A stretch of 51,049 nucleotides of DNA from Brevipalpus yothersi (taxonomy: Eukaryota > Arthropoda > Arachnida > Trombidiformes > Tenuipalpidae): contig QZCP01000778.1 of assembly GCA_003956705.1 (NCBI GenBank), positions 1-51,049 on the forward strand, written 5' to 3'. Each line of letters opens with the position of its first letter. The stretch's first letter is position 1. Of this stretch, positions 11,951-24,503 are shown piece after piece. The translations under genes and the position numbers were made by a program. The notes under the pieces were generated by a model. It was not told the DNA's origin. It did no database searches and saw only the letters and a list, made by a program, of their open reading frames with translations.

Positions 11951-12262
11951 TGGACATTCCAACCATTGGAATCGATTCTTATCATCCCAAAACAATGTGC
12001 AATAAGAACAATAATACCAATACCAATATCAATAATAATAATCCATCTACTTGGATCATGAGACTATCACTGCAATCAATATGTTTATTGACTTTAATCA
12101 TGATGACTGGTGCAATATCAACCATTACCCATGGTACACCTCTTCCGATTCCAGAGGCCATCGTTTTGCCCCTGATAACTACTCCAAAACCCCTAAATTC
12201 AACGATTTTTTGGCCCAATGATAGTAATAGTAAAAATCTCACAAATATCGCTATTGAACCCG
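11950..12262 (+). CDS. Putative N-terminus of a secreted or membrane protein (first coding exon)
   Basis: The ATG at 11950 opens 104 codons plus one base, ending exactly at a GTAAGT donor in phase 1. The protein begins with an Asn/Thr-rich stretch (residues about 19-31, NNNTNTNINNNN). A hydrophobic segment of about 20 residues starts at Met36-37 (LQSICLLTLIMMTGAI) and is followed by a Pro/Thr-rich extracellular-looking tail with potential N-glycosylation sites (NST, NDS, NLT). Either Met36-37 begins a true signal peptide or the whole is a type II signal anchor. Codon use is mixed, unlike the pyrimidine-strand artefact frames. I do not recognise the family, and the downstream exons were not identified. 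A short upstream ORF overlaps the start codon, and the exon lies in a 3.3-kb interval free of long GA tracts. Confidence 0.42.
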
Positions 12263-14296
12263 GTAAGTGAACAAATTTTCGATGATTTTTCCTTTATACC
12301 ATGACCTGTCAGGCTTAATCAAATTCAATATCCACATCATAGTGACAAAGTATCACACATATAAAAGTGGCAGCGTATAAATTTTACAAAATCGATTGTA
12401 GATACGGTTGACGATTAGAATAGAGCGGGAAAAAATGTTACTCTCAATAGGAGTCGATTTTTTACTTTGATAAAATTTGATTGTCCAACAATCGAACAGA
12501 TCGCTCTTTTAGCTTGTAGGCATATTGATTTGAGTGAGGATTTGGAGGGTACACATACTGTACAATATGGTCAAAAAACGAAAACGTTTCACAAACTGTA
12601 AGGTTTACAATTTTTATTCTCTACTACTCTGCATGTGAGGTATTGATTTTAAACCGACAAGCAAAAGCTTATGAAATTGAAACCTTCTCGCTCGATCTCT
12701 TCATTCTGGACGATCATGCTTGACTGGCTGCCGATACAAGACGATGAGGATCAAGGGTCGCTCTCAATGAAAATGAGTGGCTTAATCCTATTATTAAATC
12801 ATTTCAAACCGTTTTCCAAACGTGGTTCCTCTCTCTTTCTCTTGCCACTGGCTCATACATAGCCCAATTGTCGACGCTCCACTAGCCATCCCAATGGCCA
12901 GAGGGACTTTTCTCGTGAGTCCATTTTGCGGAGAAAAAGAAAGACCCAGAGAGTAGGAGGTCTATGGGATCATTTTCAGTAGGGAATTTTCACCATCAGT
13001 TGCATGTAGAGTCTTATGTTGAGACCGAAGGCCTGTGTGTGTGCCAATGTGTTTGTGTGTGTGTATGTCGTCTTGGAAGGCATGAATATCATTCAAACAA
13101 TTCGTTTACCTTTAAACATGTTGAACATAAGGAAAGCCGAAAGTTTAAGGCCAAAATAAAGACGAAATTTAAAACTCAACACGAGAAAAGTATTCTGTTC
13201 TCGCTCTTTTTCTCTTTACTCTCTCTTTCTCTCTCTACCTATGCGCTAATCTGGTGATTTATCACTGAATCCACTTTTTGTTGGTCTCCCTTCGTGATTA
13301 AAGGAGGAGAGAGGAATCAAGAATCTTGGTTCTAGGAGCGGCAATGGCATTGTCGGTTGGTAGATCCCTCACTTTCCTCTCTTTTTTTCGGTGGGAATCG
13401 GTGACTCTACATGAGATCAAGTGAGCTTGTGTGAATCCTATGGACCCTGGTTGTATGGGTGTTCAAGTTGGCAAAAGGGAAATTCTCAATTGGCCAGTCC
13501 CATGGGTTAACCACTGAATTTGAACGCTTGCCGATCATTTATATTCACCGGGAATACAGTGAAAACCAGTCTCAAATGATCGACCGAAGCATGGCAACTC
13601 CATTTTGAATCATCATTCCAATTGCTTCTCTCTTTTCCTCTACAATAGAATTTATCCTTTTTGTATTGTGTAATCATCGTCATGGGCCGGTTGACGACTG
13701 TCCTTTATGCTTTTTCCCTATTGCAATTGAACCCTCGAAAAACGGTAAAAATCAGTGTAGGTCAAAGTGGGAGGCGGAGAAGGGCTTCCTATCACTTTCT
13801 CTCTTTCTCTTGCTCAATATGAAGAGATAAAATCACAATTCAAACGATCCTCATTCCAGTTTGGGACAAAAGCATGTGTCAAGTGAATACTGTGTGTTAT
13901 ATTACAAGCCTGATTATTTATATACACACTTATCAGTCTAGTGGCAGCAATTTGAGCACAATTCTGGGATGATTGATTCACATGCTTCCCATCGGTTTGT
14001 GTCCAAATATTCGAAGAGGAAGATGATCATCATTTAGATTCGGTTCCAAAGACTTTTCCCAAAGAATTGGGCCGTCCAGTAGGAGGAATGAAAAGGATCG
14101 CTCGAATTGCTTTTGCATTGATCTTTCCTCCCTTCCTCTCGGTTACTCTTCTCGGTCCACTTAATTTCGATAGAGAACCCGATTGATTTCAGCACACATA
14201 TACACATGATATGGATACTCTAACTTTCTCTCTCTCTCTCGTTTTATTTTCACTCTTCAATAGTCACAATCCAAGTGTGAAAGGCTCACTATTGGC

Positions 14297-14298
<2 letters not shown>

Positions 14299-14330
<32 letters not shown>
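14299..14330. repeat. (GA)n microsatellite
   Basis: Perfect tract of about 32 bp. Confidence 0.97.
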
Positions 14331-14333
<3 letters not shown>

Positions 14334-14511
14334 AAGAAGAGCGCGAAAAGTTTCAATGAGAAAGGCAACTGGCCAATTCAATGGATGAGAAGGCCACAAC
14401 TTGAAATGATTAAGAGAGCGTGAAACAGAGATGTTGGATAGAGAGAAAGTGTATCAGGATGAAAATGGATGATCGGGGTCAGTGATGGAAGAGAATATGA
14501 TGAATCTGGCC

Positions 14512-14515
<4 letters not shown>

Positions 14516-14551
<36 letters not shown>
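14516..14551. repeat. (GA)n microsatellite
   Basis: Perfect tract of about 36 bp. Confidence 0.97.
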
Positions 14552-14553
<2 letters not shown>

Positions 14554-15106
14554 GGAATAAAATTTCAAAAACCCATTTTGTATGTACTGTTAGGTTATCT
14601 GAGTTAACTTTTGAAGGCTCAATTTTTTGTGTCGGCTACACCGTTCCACTGTGAAATTGGATACCTTGCGACCAGTATACGGTGGTCCCTGGAACAAGGC
14701 AATAGGAGACCAGCAAAATATCACTTGAAACTTCTGGGAAAATTAGCGGGCCAAACTTTGTGCGGTTATGTGTGTGAATGTTTGTGGAAACAAATTTTTC
14801 TTTTTCTCTTTCTCGCTCAACTTCCTCACCTCTTGTTACTCTGGTTCCTTATCACAGAGGAAGATAGGCAACATACGAAAGTCAAGTTGGCGCCAAAAAA
14901 TTTTTTGAGTGTCAATCGTGATGTCCACAGGCAAATCTTTCTCTCTCTTCCAAAGTGGCCTGAAATGTTTTCATCTTTTTTCTTCTGCTCACTGCTGTCG
15001 TTATATTATTGCTGATCTTGCATATTCTATCTCTCTCTCTCTCTCTAATCATTGTCATTAGGCAAATGAAAGTTGACGGTTAATTTGAATATATATTCAT
15101 ACAGTT

Positions 15107-15108
<2 letters not shown>

Positions 15109-15145
<37 letters not shown>
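15109..15145. repeat. (GA)n microsatellite
   Basis: Perfect tract of about 37 bp, 60 bp after a shorter CT tract (15029-15047). Confidence 0.97.
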
Positions 15146-15146
<1 letters not shown>

Positions 15147-17480
15147 AGTTTCGCTAGCCAGCAAGTGAGGTGGAGAAGGAGGCTACATTATAATGAAGGC
15201 ACATTGTCAATCATCATATTTGAACATTCATGCTGGCCTAACTTTGCGCAATCATAATTTCTATTCCTTATCTGTACATATGTGTATGTATGGTGACAGT
15301 ATCGTTTGGAATCATCAGCGATAGAAATAAGGCGAAAAGGCCGAAACTTTTGTTTCATTTACCATTCTCCATCCTTCTTTGCAGCCATCTCATTTGAATA
15401 TACAATTATGGTAATGCCGGTCTCTCTCTCTCAGCACAATTTGGCTCTACACAATTGTCCAAGAGCATACATACAGCATTCGGAGATGTTTGTCCATTTC
15501 TAATTTATTCATATTCCTTTATCGTCACTGTCTGTTCATTTAGAATTCCTCTCTCCAGTCGATGAGTATGTATGTGTCTAACGGTTTCCATGCTAATTTT
15601 GCATTCTGATCTGGATTCAACCAAGAGAAAGAAAGAGACCATAATTCAGTGTATTCCCTGATGAATATCAGCGGATGATGATCGTTTTTACTCATCTTGT
15701 CCACAAAATGACATGAAAAGTGCTACCAAAATGACCATCATTGTTTTCATCATATATTCTCAGTTAATCATGTGAAGCTTAGCAGAGTGTCAAGGTTTGA
15801 TTCAAAATATAAGGGAAGCACATGTAGAGAGAATACTTTTTGATATATTCTAGATTGAAGATAGATTGAAGTACTCGAAGGACTCCGATTTCATCATAAT
15901 CATTAAATAATTTTCATCATCACCGAACAAATATTTTCTTGATATGATAGGGAGAGAAAGAGAGAGATCATCTCAAGTTTTGCTGATGATATTCTTCGAG
16001 ATGAGAATAAAGAGAAGCTGTCTTTTCTGCATTCCTTTTATCAATCTCTCTCACTCTGACATCCAGCAAAAAGTCCAATCAAGTCCAGGCAAATATACAT
16101 TTATTGATTGAATGTAATCCAAATGTTAATGAGAAAAGTAATACTCTGCTGTTGGTAAACTGATTTACCACTTCTTCTTCTTCTCCATCTTCCTCTCCTT
16201 CTTTTTTTCGGTGTGATGAGAATGAAAATTCTTGTTTGGGTGAATAGAGTCATCAAGAGTGACAAGGTGAGCCAGCCTGAGGATCAAATGCGAGAGGCGC
16301 AGGAAGAAGAAGATGATGATGAAGAAGATGAAGAAGAAGAAGAGGGAGCAATGTATCGACAATACAAGAGGCTTGAAAATTGATGAGGATGATAGTTCTT
16401 CTTTCTCTTTCTCCTTATTTCATCCAATCATGATTACCGGAGGCTAGTTTTCTTCGCCGCGCGATTCCAGTTGGGCTGCTCGAGGTTTGATCTGGAAGGG
16501 AGAGAGAGAGAGAGAGCGTGATGGAGACTTGAGGTGAATTAGCACGATAACGGATCTCAGGTATTTTAGCTTGAAAAGTTGGCACAAGATTGAGGATAAG
16601 ACACCAATCAGTGGATCCAATAAGGCACATCAGTGGTACAAGGTGGCCCAAGTATGGAACTCCTTAGGAAGTCCAAGAAGGGAGGGAGAGAGAGATTGGA
16701 GGAGACTGCAGGGGTCTATCCATGTGATTCAAGATTAATGCTTCTTCTTTGGAATGTCTGTCATCTTGGTGATTCCTTGCTAATGATGATTAATATTAAT
16801 TCCAAGATTGGAGAAGAGAAGAGGAAAGAAGGAGAAGGAGAAGGAGAAGAAAAAATTCTTGATATATCACTACGCTTCCTTCGTCTTAATTCCTCTCACC
16901 CATTGAAGGAGAGGGCGCTTCACCATTCAGTATGTATTCCCTCTCTCTCTCTTACTACTGATAATCTCTCATGGAATAGAGGAAAGGAATATCATCTCTA
17001 TTTATCGAAATTAATCTACAGCTTCCCACAACTTCATATTCCACCTTAATGCCAATCCCTGTAACTTTATTGCAATTCACTTCAGACCTTCTCTCTCTCT
17101 CTCGTCACTATCAGAGTCAATTTTACCTGTAAATTACTTGGCACAAATTTACGACTATTTTCTTTAGGTAGCTAAAATTCTTGTCAAAATGATCTCACAG
17201 GATAGAGAAGAAATATATGTTGCTTATAAAGTTTCCAGTTCATCTGATCTGTCTTAAAGTGAGAGAGGAGGGAATATGTGATGTGGTTTATTGGCTTCTT
17301 CATGGAATCATTCCGTTTCATGAGTCTATACATCGTTCTGGATGTTACTTCACGATTAAGTTACCCCAGAGGAGAGAGAAAAAATGTACCATAAAAAAGA
17401 AGTCAAAATAGTAATACGCTCTATTAGTTGAGCTGTATAACTGATCCAATGGTTAGCATGATTGAAGCTCACATGCACAT

Positions 17481-17485
<5 letters not shown>

Positions 17486-17553
<68 letters not shown>
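17486..17553. repeat. (GA)n microsatellite
   Basis: Perfect tract of about 68 bp. Confidence 0.98.
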
Positions 17554-17555
<2 letters not shown>

Positions 17556-18302
17556 TTTATCAAAATTTTTCTGAATTATTTTTCATCTATAAAATAATAA
17601 ATTGACTCGGAACAGTCATCTATCAAGATCGAGTCAGTTTGTCCTCTCTACATCACATGTATACTTATACTTATACATACAAAAGTGGCCTCAACAGTGA
17701 ATGAGAGAGGAAGGCAAAATCCTAATCATAATCCATGGTGAAATATTCAGCTAAAGAAATGTATTTCTGACTGGAAAAAAATTTTTCTCGCCAGAAAGCT
17801 TCTTCTTCCAGATGGAAAGACAGAATTTGGAATAATTTCATGCTAACAGAAGAAGAAAATTTTGCCATATCACGATCCAGTCGGCAATGCTTTTTTTTCA
17901 ACTTCCTTCATTTTTCCATCTTATTTTGAATTTCAAGATTTTTCTTCCTCTCTCTTCCTCTCCATCATCATCTTCATTCACTCTTCCATGTCATCCATGC
18001 TGTGTGTGTTAACCGATTCACTGTGTTTAGGCCACTGTTTTGATGAAATTCACTTGGGTCATTCCACTTTCTCACTATCTTTCTCTCTCTCCACCTTTTT
18101 TCACTGGCTAGTCGCCATATACAGATCACTCTTGACCCTCATCATCTTGCCCCTGTAGAGTCAATCTTGTGTTCCTCATCTTCTTCAACTACTTCTCATT
18201 TTGCCCTCAAATTCCCATCTGATGACCACAATCATGGCCCATTATTATTGTCCTCACTCAATGAGCAAAAGTTTACGCTCGTGTATGAGCACCTCTTTAA
18301 TA

Positions 18303-18304
<2 letters not shown>

Positions 18305-18363
<59 letters not shown>
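18305..18363. repeat. (CT)n microsatellite
   Basis: Perfect tract of about 59 bp. Confidence 0.98.
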
Positions 18364-18367
<4 letters not shown>

Positions 18368-20294
18368 TTTCTCTTTCTTTCTGTTACTTGCCGCTCATAG
18401 ATCCACTGACAGGCCATCATTTTGTCATCTTTTTTTCTGTCCTTCATCTTCTTCATCTTATTTATTTATTCCTCCTCGTTCTGCAGTTACTTCTCTCTTC
18501 TTGCCCCGAACTTCCGCCTCTTCTCATTTTTTTGTCACTTTCTTACTGTTAAATTTTCGTCTTCGTAATCCTCATCCACCACCTCCTTCTCCTCCTCCTC
18601 CTCCTCCTCTTCTTCTTCTTCTTACCTCACTTGTCCATGGTGCCAACATTTTATCCAACATTTATGAATTAAATGCCTTCTAATGACATTGTCAATGTCA
18701 CTCTGGCCGACAATTGTACTGTTCAAATGATTTGTTACTAATTCAAATGCTTCTCCCTCAAGCCGGAAGTGGGCAAAAAAGAAGAAGTAAGAAAAGCCTG
18801 TCATCGACTTTCCGTTTTTCTCTCTATTCACAAACACAGCAATCACCACTATAATCAGTCGGACTAGCTGAATACCAAAGAGACCAATTAGGAGAAGATA
18901 TCTTCCATCTTTTATTCAGATTTACTTTTCAAAAGTTTTTCATTCACGTTTCTCTCTCTTTCTTGAAATGTCTACTACTAAATCCCTCCTAAACATGCCC
19001 ATTTTATCGCCAAATTTCACTCTTCACATTCTCTGGAAATACTTTCTCTCTTCTCTTCTCATGTGCACGCGAGCAAAACCATTTTTAAGCCACTTTCCGT
19101 TGAAAGCGTCTCTCTTCACTGAACTTTCACTATACTTACTGGCCTATCTTCAGGCCACACTGCCGATGATGATTACGATAGAACGTTATTTATCTGGCGA
19201 CATATTCAGCTCATCCAAAGGACCGACTCTTGAAATGAAGACCATCCTTCTGAAATAAATATCACATGGATGGCTGATCAATTGGCAGTCCATCCATCGA
19301 ATTCCAGTGACAATCGACATACTTATGTATGTATGTGTGTGCGAGCATCCGATGAATTTGTGTGTGTGTCCAATTTTTTTTCTCAATGAATGAGTGTGCC
19401 TTGTGAATTACTTTCAAAATTTTTTGGCCTCAAAGTTTTCTCAAACAATCCCATTCATCATTTTCTACTATTAAAGTGTACCTTCTTCAATCATTTTCTC
19501 TTTTCTCTCACTCACTCACTGCATTTGACACGGTATACTTGTGGCAAAATTTTACACACTCTGTGGATTGATGTTTTATCACCACTCAATATGGGAGGAA
19601 AAGGAGGAGGAGGAGAAAGAGGAGAGAAATATATGGAAACTCCTAAAATGATAAGTGTTTGGTTGAAAAAATATGGAGAGAGAGAGATGAAATCAATGAA
19701 AATCGAAACAAAATGATGATACAAATTCATTGACCGTCAAAATTTATATTCTACCCTGAATTGAATGGGTTTCATTCACTTATCGCTACACACACACACG
19801 ATTTGCTTCCAAAAGAGTGTGAAAAAAGAGAGAGAGCCAATATTGTATGCATAAATAGTGGGAGGGCTGTGGGTGGAGGATAAAAGCTGAATCAAAGGCT
19901 GATGAAGACATTGAATGTGATGTGTGTGTGTGTCTATCCGCTGTTGATGACATTTGCACATTCAATGTCCATTGTGCGAATGTCAACACATAGAGACAGC
20001 TTCAAACTGTCAACAGTGTGGGTTTCACGCTCTCTTCTCTCTTTCTTCACACATTCATTCAGTCTTCTGGGCTCCATTCATTTAATTCAACACATTTTGA
20101 TCCACATTTTTGGGGTACACATATTTGAAAACGCAAATTTTTCATCTAGCTAGCTACTGATTGAAGTGGTCACACAAGTGGTTAACATGAAAATTAGATC
20201 ATTGATGGTGGTGTGCAAAATATTTGCGTGCAGACTGATTAAAATGCGACACATTCGATGAGATTTACTTTTGCAATTGAAACTGGGAATCATA

Positions 20295-20298
<4 letters not shown>

Positions 20299-20361
<63 letters not shown>
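20299..20361. repeat. (GA)n microsatellite
   Basis: Perfect tract of about 63 bp. Confidence 0.98.
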
Positions 20362-20363
<2 letters not shown>

Positions 20364-22023
20364 TTTCGCTCTCTCTATGTGACATTGTTTCACAGATTTA
20401 CCGTTCTTTTTTTTCTTGCTGATTATTTCCATTGTAACATGAGTATATGTGAATGATTTTGTGTTCGAATATATTTGAAACTCTCTCCCAGATACATGCG
20501 CTTCCATGGAGAGACAGAGAAAGCTAAAACTTACGTGAAAGTAGTAACATGATGTAAAGGAATCTCAACTCATTAGATTCGTAATGAGTTTTTGTTCTGA
20601 TGAATGAAGCTGGATTCCATTTGTTTGCCTTGATTTGCTTTTGCGAATGATTGTTTCTTTGGGGCACACTTTCTATTCAGCTCATTTTCCCTTTCTTTTC
20701 CTCTCTCTCTCTTACTCTTTTGTCTTTGGGATGGAAAGTTTTTTTTGCCGTCATTCCAGATAATTCATGAACATGAGAGAAGGGAATATGGAAGGCAAAA
20801 TGAATGGCTGCAACATACGCAAAAATGGTATGCAAATCTTTCTCGATTTGTTCTTCGCCTTCCACCCAGATTCAATGTGGTAGTTAGCATTGTTAGCATA
20901 AATTAAAAAGAAGACTTAGCAATCACATTTATGTACTTGTTTGGAGACAAACTAAGACAGGAAGAAGAGGGAGAGAGAGAAAAAGAAAGAGATGAAGATG
21001 AAGATGAAAAAAGAAGAAGAAGAAGGAGAGAGAGAGTGAAGATAAATTTACTCAGAATATTACATGTCTTGCTAGTAATTTTCTAGGATTTCACGCTTCT
21101 TTTTTTGTATATACACTAGATATATATATGTGTAATTTTATTCATGATTAATTTTCATGGTATCTGAGCAAATTTACAGAGAAAGAGAGGTAACAAAGTG
21201 AATTCTATTACAGATAAAACGGAGCTACAGAAAACTTTTTTCTAGTTACACTTTCTCCGGCAAACATTTCTCTCTCTTGCCAAGCTCTCCTGTTGAGTGG
21301 ATAAACTTGGCATTGAACTATTGATACTCATTTATTATTGAGGTTATTAATCGGTCAAAATTTGTGTGTGTATGTGCGTTAAGTTTTTGCTATCTTTCTC
21401 TCTCCTCCTTCTTTATCAGGCCGAAATTTTGTTAGTGTAAAATAGTGATACTCCAAGAAAACCAATCAATTTTGTGAACAGCATACCTTGCTGGTAAGAG
21501 AGAGAAAGAGAGAGGCTCATATTGGGAAAAGTAGTAGTTGAAGATTTTGATTTTGAAAAAGTAGAGGCAAATCAATGTGCCTCACAAATTTTCTCTCGTT
21601 TTCCTTCAAATCGTTCTCAAATTCGTTGGAGCATTCATGTGGACTCAGTAAATCGTTGCTCAAACAAATCAACTTCACATACACACACTCACAAACTCAC
21701 ATTTATATATTCAAAAAACTAATCTACAAACGAAGCTAAGCAAAAACTCATCACCAAATTCATCAGCCACCTCTGATACACTTGATTGGAACATTTAAAT
21801 TACTTCAAACTGTTCTCTTTCTCTCTCTCTCTTTCTCTTTCTTCTCACTCTTCTCAGTCGTTAAAATCACCGTAAAGTAGATGTTTTGACATGACTACTA
21901 AGAACTCATCAATCTAAACCATTTTCGCTCTCTCTCTTTCCAACACTCAAGGCGTTTTGGCTTCTTCAGACTTTGGTCTAGTTTTTTTTACCAACGATCA
22001 GAACTTTTCAGAACTGAGATGAG

Positions 22024-22029
<6 letters not shown>

Positions 22030-22066
<37 letters not shown>
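22030..22066. repeat. (GA)n microsatellite
   Basis: Perfect tract; the next long tract is 6.1 kb away. Confidence 0.97.
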
Positions 22067-22069
<3 letters not shown>

Positions 22070-24001
22070 CCAGAATAGAAAAGAAGGTTGAAAGTGATCG
22101 ATCTTAGAGAGGTTCTTTCTTTCTCTCTCTCTCTCCTCTTATCCACTAGCAACTTCTCACTTGGCTCTTCTCTCTCTCAGCATCTTGTGGAGTTGAGAAA
22201 AGTTTCAGGACTCTCCAAGGAACACATCCTCTCAACTGTAACCCTCTTAATGAGAGAGCTGATATTCGTTAAGCCTTAGAATATTCAAACAGGTCCATCA
22301 TTCATGCATCACACATCTTACAACAGTTTTAGCCAATCTTTTTTTCGTACTTTTCTCTCTTTCTTTCTTCCTCTCTTTCTGTTGATCTCATCTTCCTGGA
22401 GCATGCTGAGAATGGCCCAGCTTCCACATATATATGTGCACTTGTTCTCAATGTATGAGAAGGGAGAGAAAAATTAACACCAGCCACTAATCTGAATGTG
22501 AGAGAAAGAGCGAGATGCTGCTCTTCCCTCATCCATCTATCCAGCCTCCATCTTAACTTTACCATTGGCCATGATTATTCATATTATGCATCATCACTTT
22601 CTTCCCTCATCTCAACCTTCTCTCTCTCTCTCCTCATGCTAAGCAGATCTTGAGTCATCATCATCATGAGACAGAGAATAGTTTCACCTTATTCTGGAGG
22701 CGTATTCATACGTACACCATGTATACAAACCAGTCACCCAGTGATTAGAGAAACTTCATAGAGTATATTCTTTCTGGAATATTGAGCTCCCTCCTCATCT
22801 TCTTCTTTTCCTCCTCCTACTTTTTGTTGAGGAATGAAAAATGAATCAAATTCAATGGAAAACATCATAAACGTCTCGGTCAATCAGGGAGTGAAATAAT
22901 GGGTGGTCAGTTGGTCTGCCTGTGTGTGTATATGTATTGCAACATTCATGGACAATTCTATGAATCAGATTTCTTGGAACAGAGGAAACAGTCAACAGAG
23001 AAAGAGAGAAAGAGGGAGAGAAAGCGAAAGGAATAGCTTCTTTCCATTATTTTCTCTTAACTAGGCTAACAATCATTTGGCCAACTTTTCAATTCATTCA
23101 TTCATTCACTCGATTAACTGTTCCAATCAGTCACTCAGACTGACTGAGTGGACTCATCATCTTCCATTATCTTTCTCTTTCTATTTTTCGATACATCAAA
23201 GCAATACACACATAGTGAAGTCCATGTTCTTCATCTCCTACTCATTTTGCTTCTCTCATCTTTCGAGATTTTCTTTCTCTCTCTCTTTCTTCTGATTTCT
23301 ATTGTGTCCAATGGATATTCAGCCGATTGCCGAAGCTATTTAGCCCATCTCCCATGGATTCTTGATGGGCTCTTCGATCACGATCACTTCCATTTCCATT
23401 GGAGAATGTTCTATTATTCTAATCGGAAGTCAATACTTATCACTGTCCGTTTCATTCACTTTCTCTCTCTCTCTCTTCCTCTCTCATCTGATTCATGAAA
23501 CGAAGTCATACTCAACAATTCAGAATGGCAACAATTGCCACCAGTTCTACTATACATTCATTCATCCCAATATTACTCTAACTGCAAACATTAAGAGCCT
23601 CTCTCTTTTTTCTCTCTTCCATTCATACACACACTTGAAAAACATTCACATGGACCTCATTCAATTCATGTGGAAATAATTCAGCATGAATCTTGACTCG
23701 ATCAAAAAAATCATCATTATTTTAATTGCATATCACAAAATCTTCATATAGTTTAGCTTTTGGCTCTTGAAAGAATTATGTTTGGCCAAATTTTACGTAT
23801 CTAATGGGGGCTCATTGACCGTGACTGTGGCCTCAACATGCATATGGTCCGTATTTTCTCCCATTTTCCATTCACCCAGAGACCAATGTGAAAAAAATGA
23901 TAGTGGTCTCTTCCTAAAACTGTATTATCTTGTATCATTGGGATGAAGATCACAATTTCAGAAGGAGGTACATGATATGGCTTCAAGTTGGTGAAGAGAG
24001 G

Positions 24002-24244
24002 CTAATATGTTGCCAAATGATGACCTTTGAGAGGAGAAAAAATTGGATTCTTCCGGTCCGGAAAGTATTGAAACATGTCCACATGTCCCATTACGATAGC
24101 CCAGGTCAGCCTTTGTATTAGGAGTAAAAAAGAAGGGGCATCATCTCTCTCAAGCCCAAATACCATATCAGGATAGAGGTCCACAATTGGATTGTCAAAA
24201 TTGATTGACAAATTGTAAGTCTCTCTCTCGCTCTCGTGTTCAAT
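24002..24244 (-). other. Candidate terminal coding exon, unknown protein
   Basis: On the minus strand an acceptor TTTCATCCCAG ends at 24245, preceded by GATTAAC, a possible branch site. A phase-0 frame then runs 80 codons to a stop at 24002. The residues are mixed and protein-like (for example NLSINFDNPIVDLYPD), not the Ser/Leu-rich string seen elsewhere. The pyrimidine tract is weak and no matching upstream exon was found. No family recognised; chance remains the likelier explanation. Confidence 0.15.
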
Positions 24245-24468
24245 CTGGGATGAAACGACCGTTAATCGGACATGTTCGATGACCCATCGATTTGAGGAAA
24301 GGAAAGGAAGCCTTGAATAATAATTTACCATCATCCAAAAAGTATGCCATCTTTTGGGAGGCTATTCTCTTAAAAATCCATATTTTGGAAGAAAATATAC
24401 TGTTATTTTGAGAAAATATATTCTCCTTTTCACTCATTGTTATTCTTGGAAAAATTTGGAAGACTTGG

Positions 24469-24475
<7 letters not shown>

Positions 24476-24502
<27 letters not shown>

Positions 24503-24503
24503 A
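24476..24503. repeat. Short (GAAA)n/(GA)n tract
   Basis: A few GAAA units pass into (GA)n of about 19 bp. It is the only notable GA tract between 22.1 and 28.1 kb. Confidence 0.9.

Larger units (their letters stand above)
11895..12262 (+). other. Candidate exon with 5' leader and start codon
   Basis: Exon boundaries are inferred from a strong acceptor, a long pyrimidine run ending CTCTATAG at 11894, and a consensus donor CCCG|GTAAGT at 12262/12263. A possible branch site, TCTAATC, lies near 11847. The first 55 nt would be leader: frame stops precede the ATG at 11950, for example TAA at 11911-11913. A leader that starts at an acceptor implies a further non-coding exon upstream, which I cannot locate. 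Confidence 0.45.
12263..24001. other. Intron-like or intergenic stretch
   Basis: If the exon at 11.9 kb is real, its intron starts here. The stretch holds GA/CT tracts and pyrimidine-rich blocks. Fair acceptors lie at 15384 (CTTCTTTGCAG) and 19153 (TATCTTCAG), each followed by a short open frame I cannot identify. No gene called. Confidence 0.55.

Noticed and set aside
18167..18683. Long plus-strand open frames rich in Ser/Leu/Phe (also at 4884-5228, 7901-8272, 28002-28322, 39038-39523, 45243-45510)
   Set aside because: They read through (CT)n or pyrimidine-rich DNA, where stop codons are rare. The Leu-Ser strings are translation of the microsatellite.
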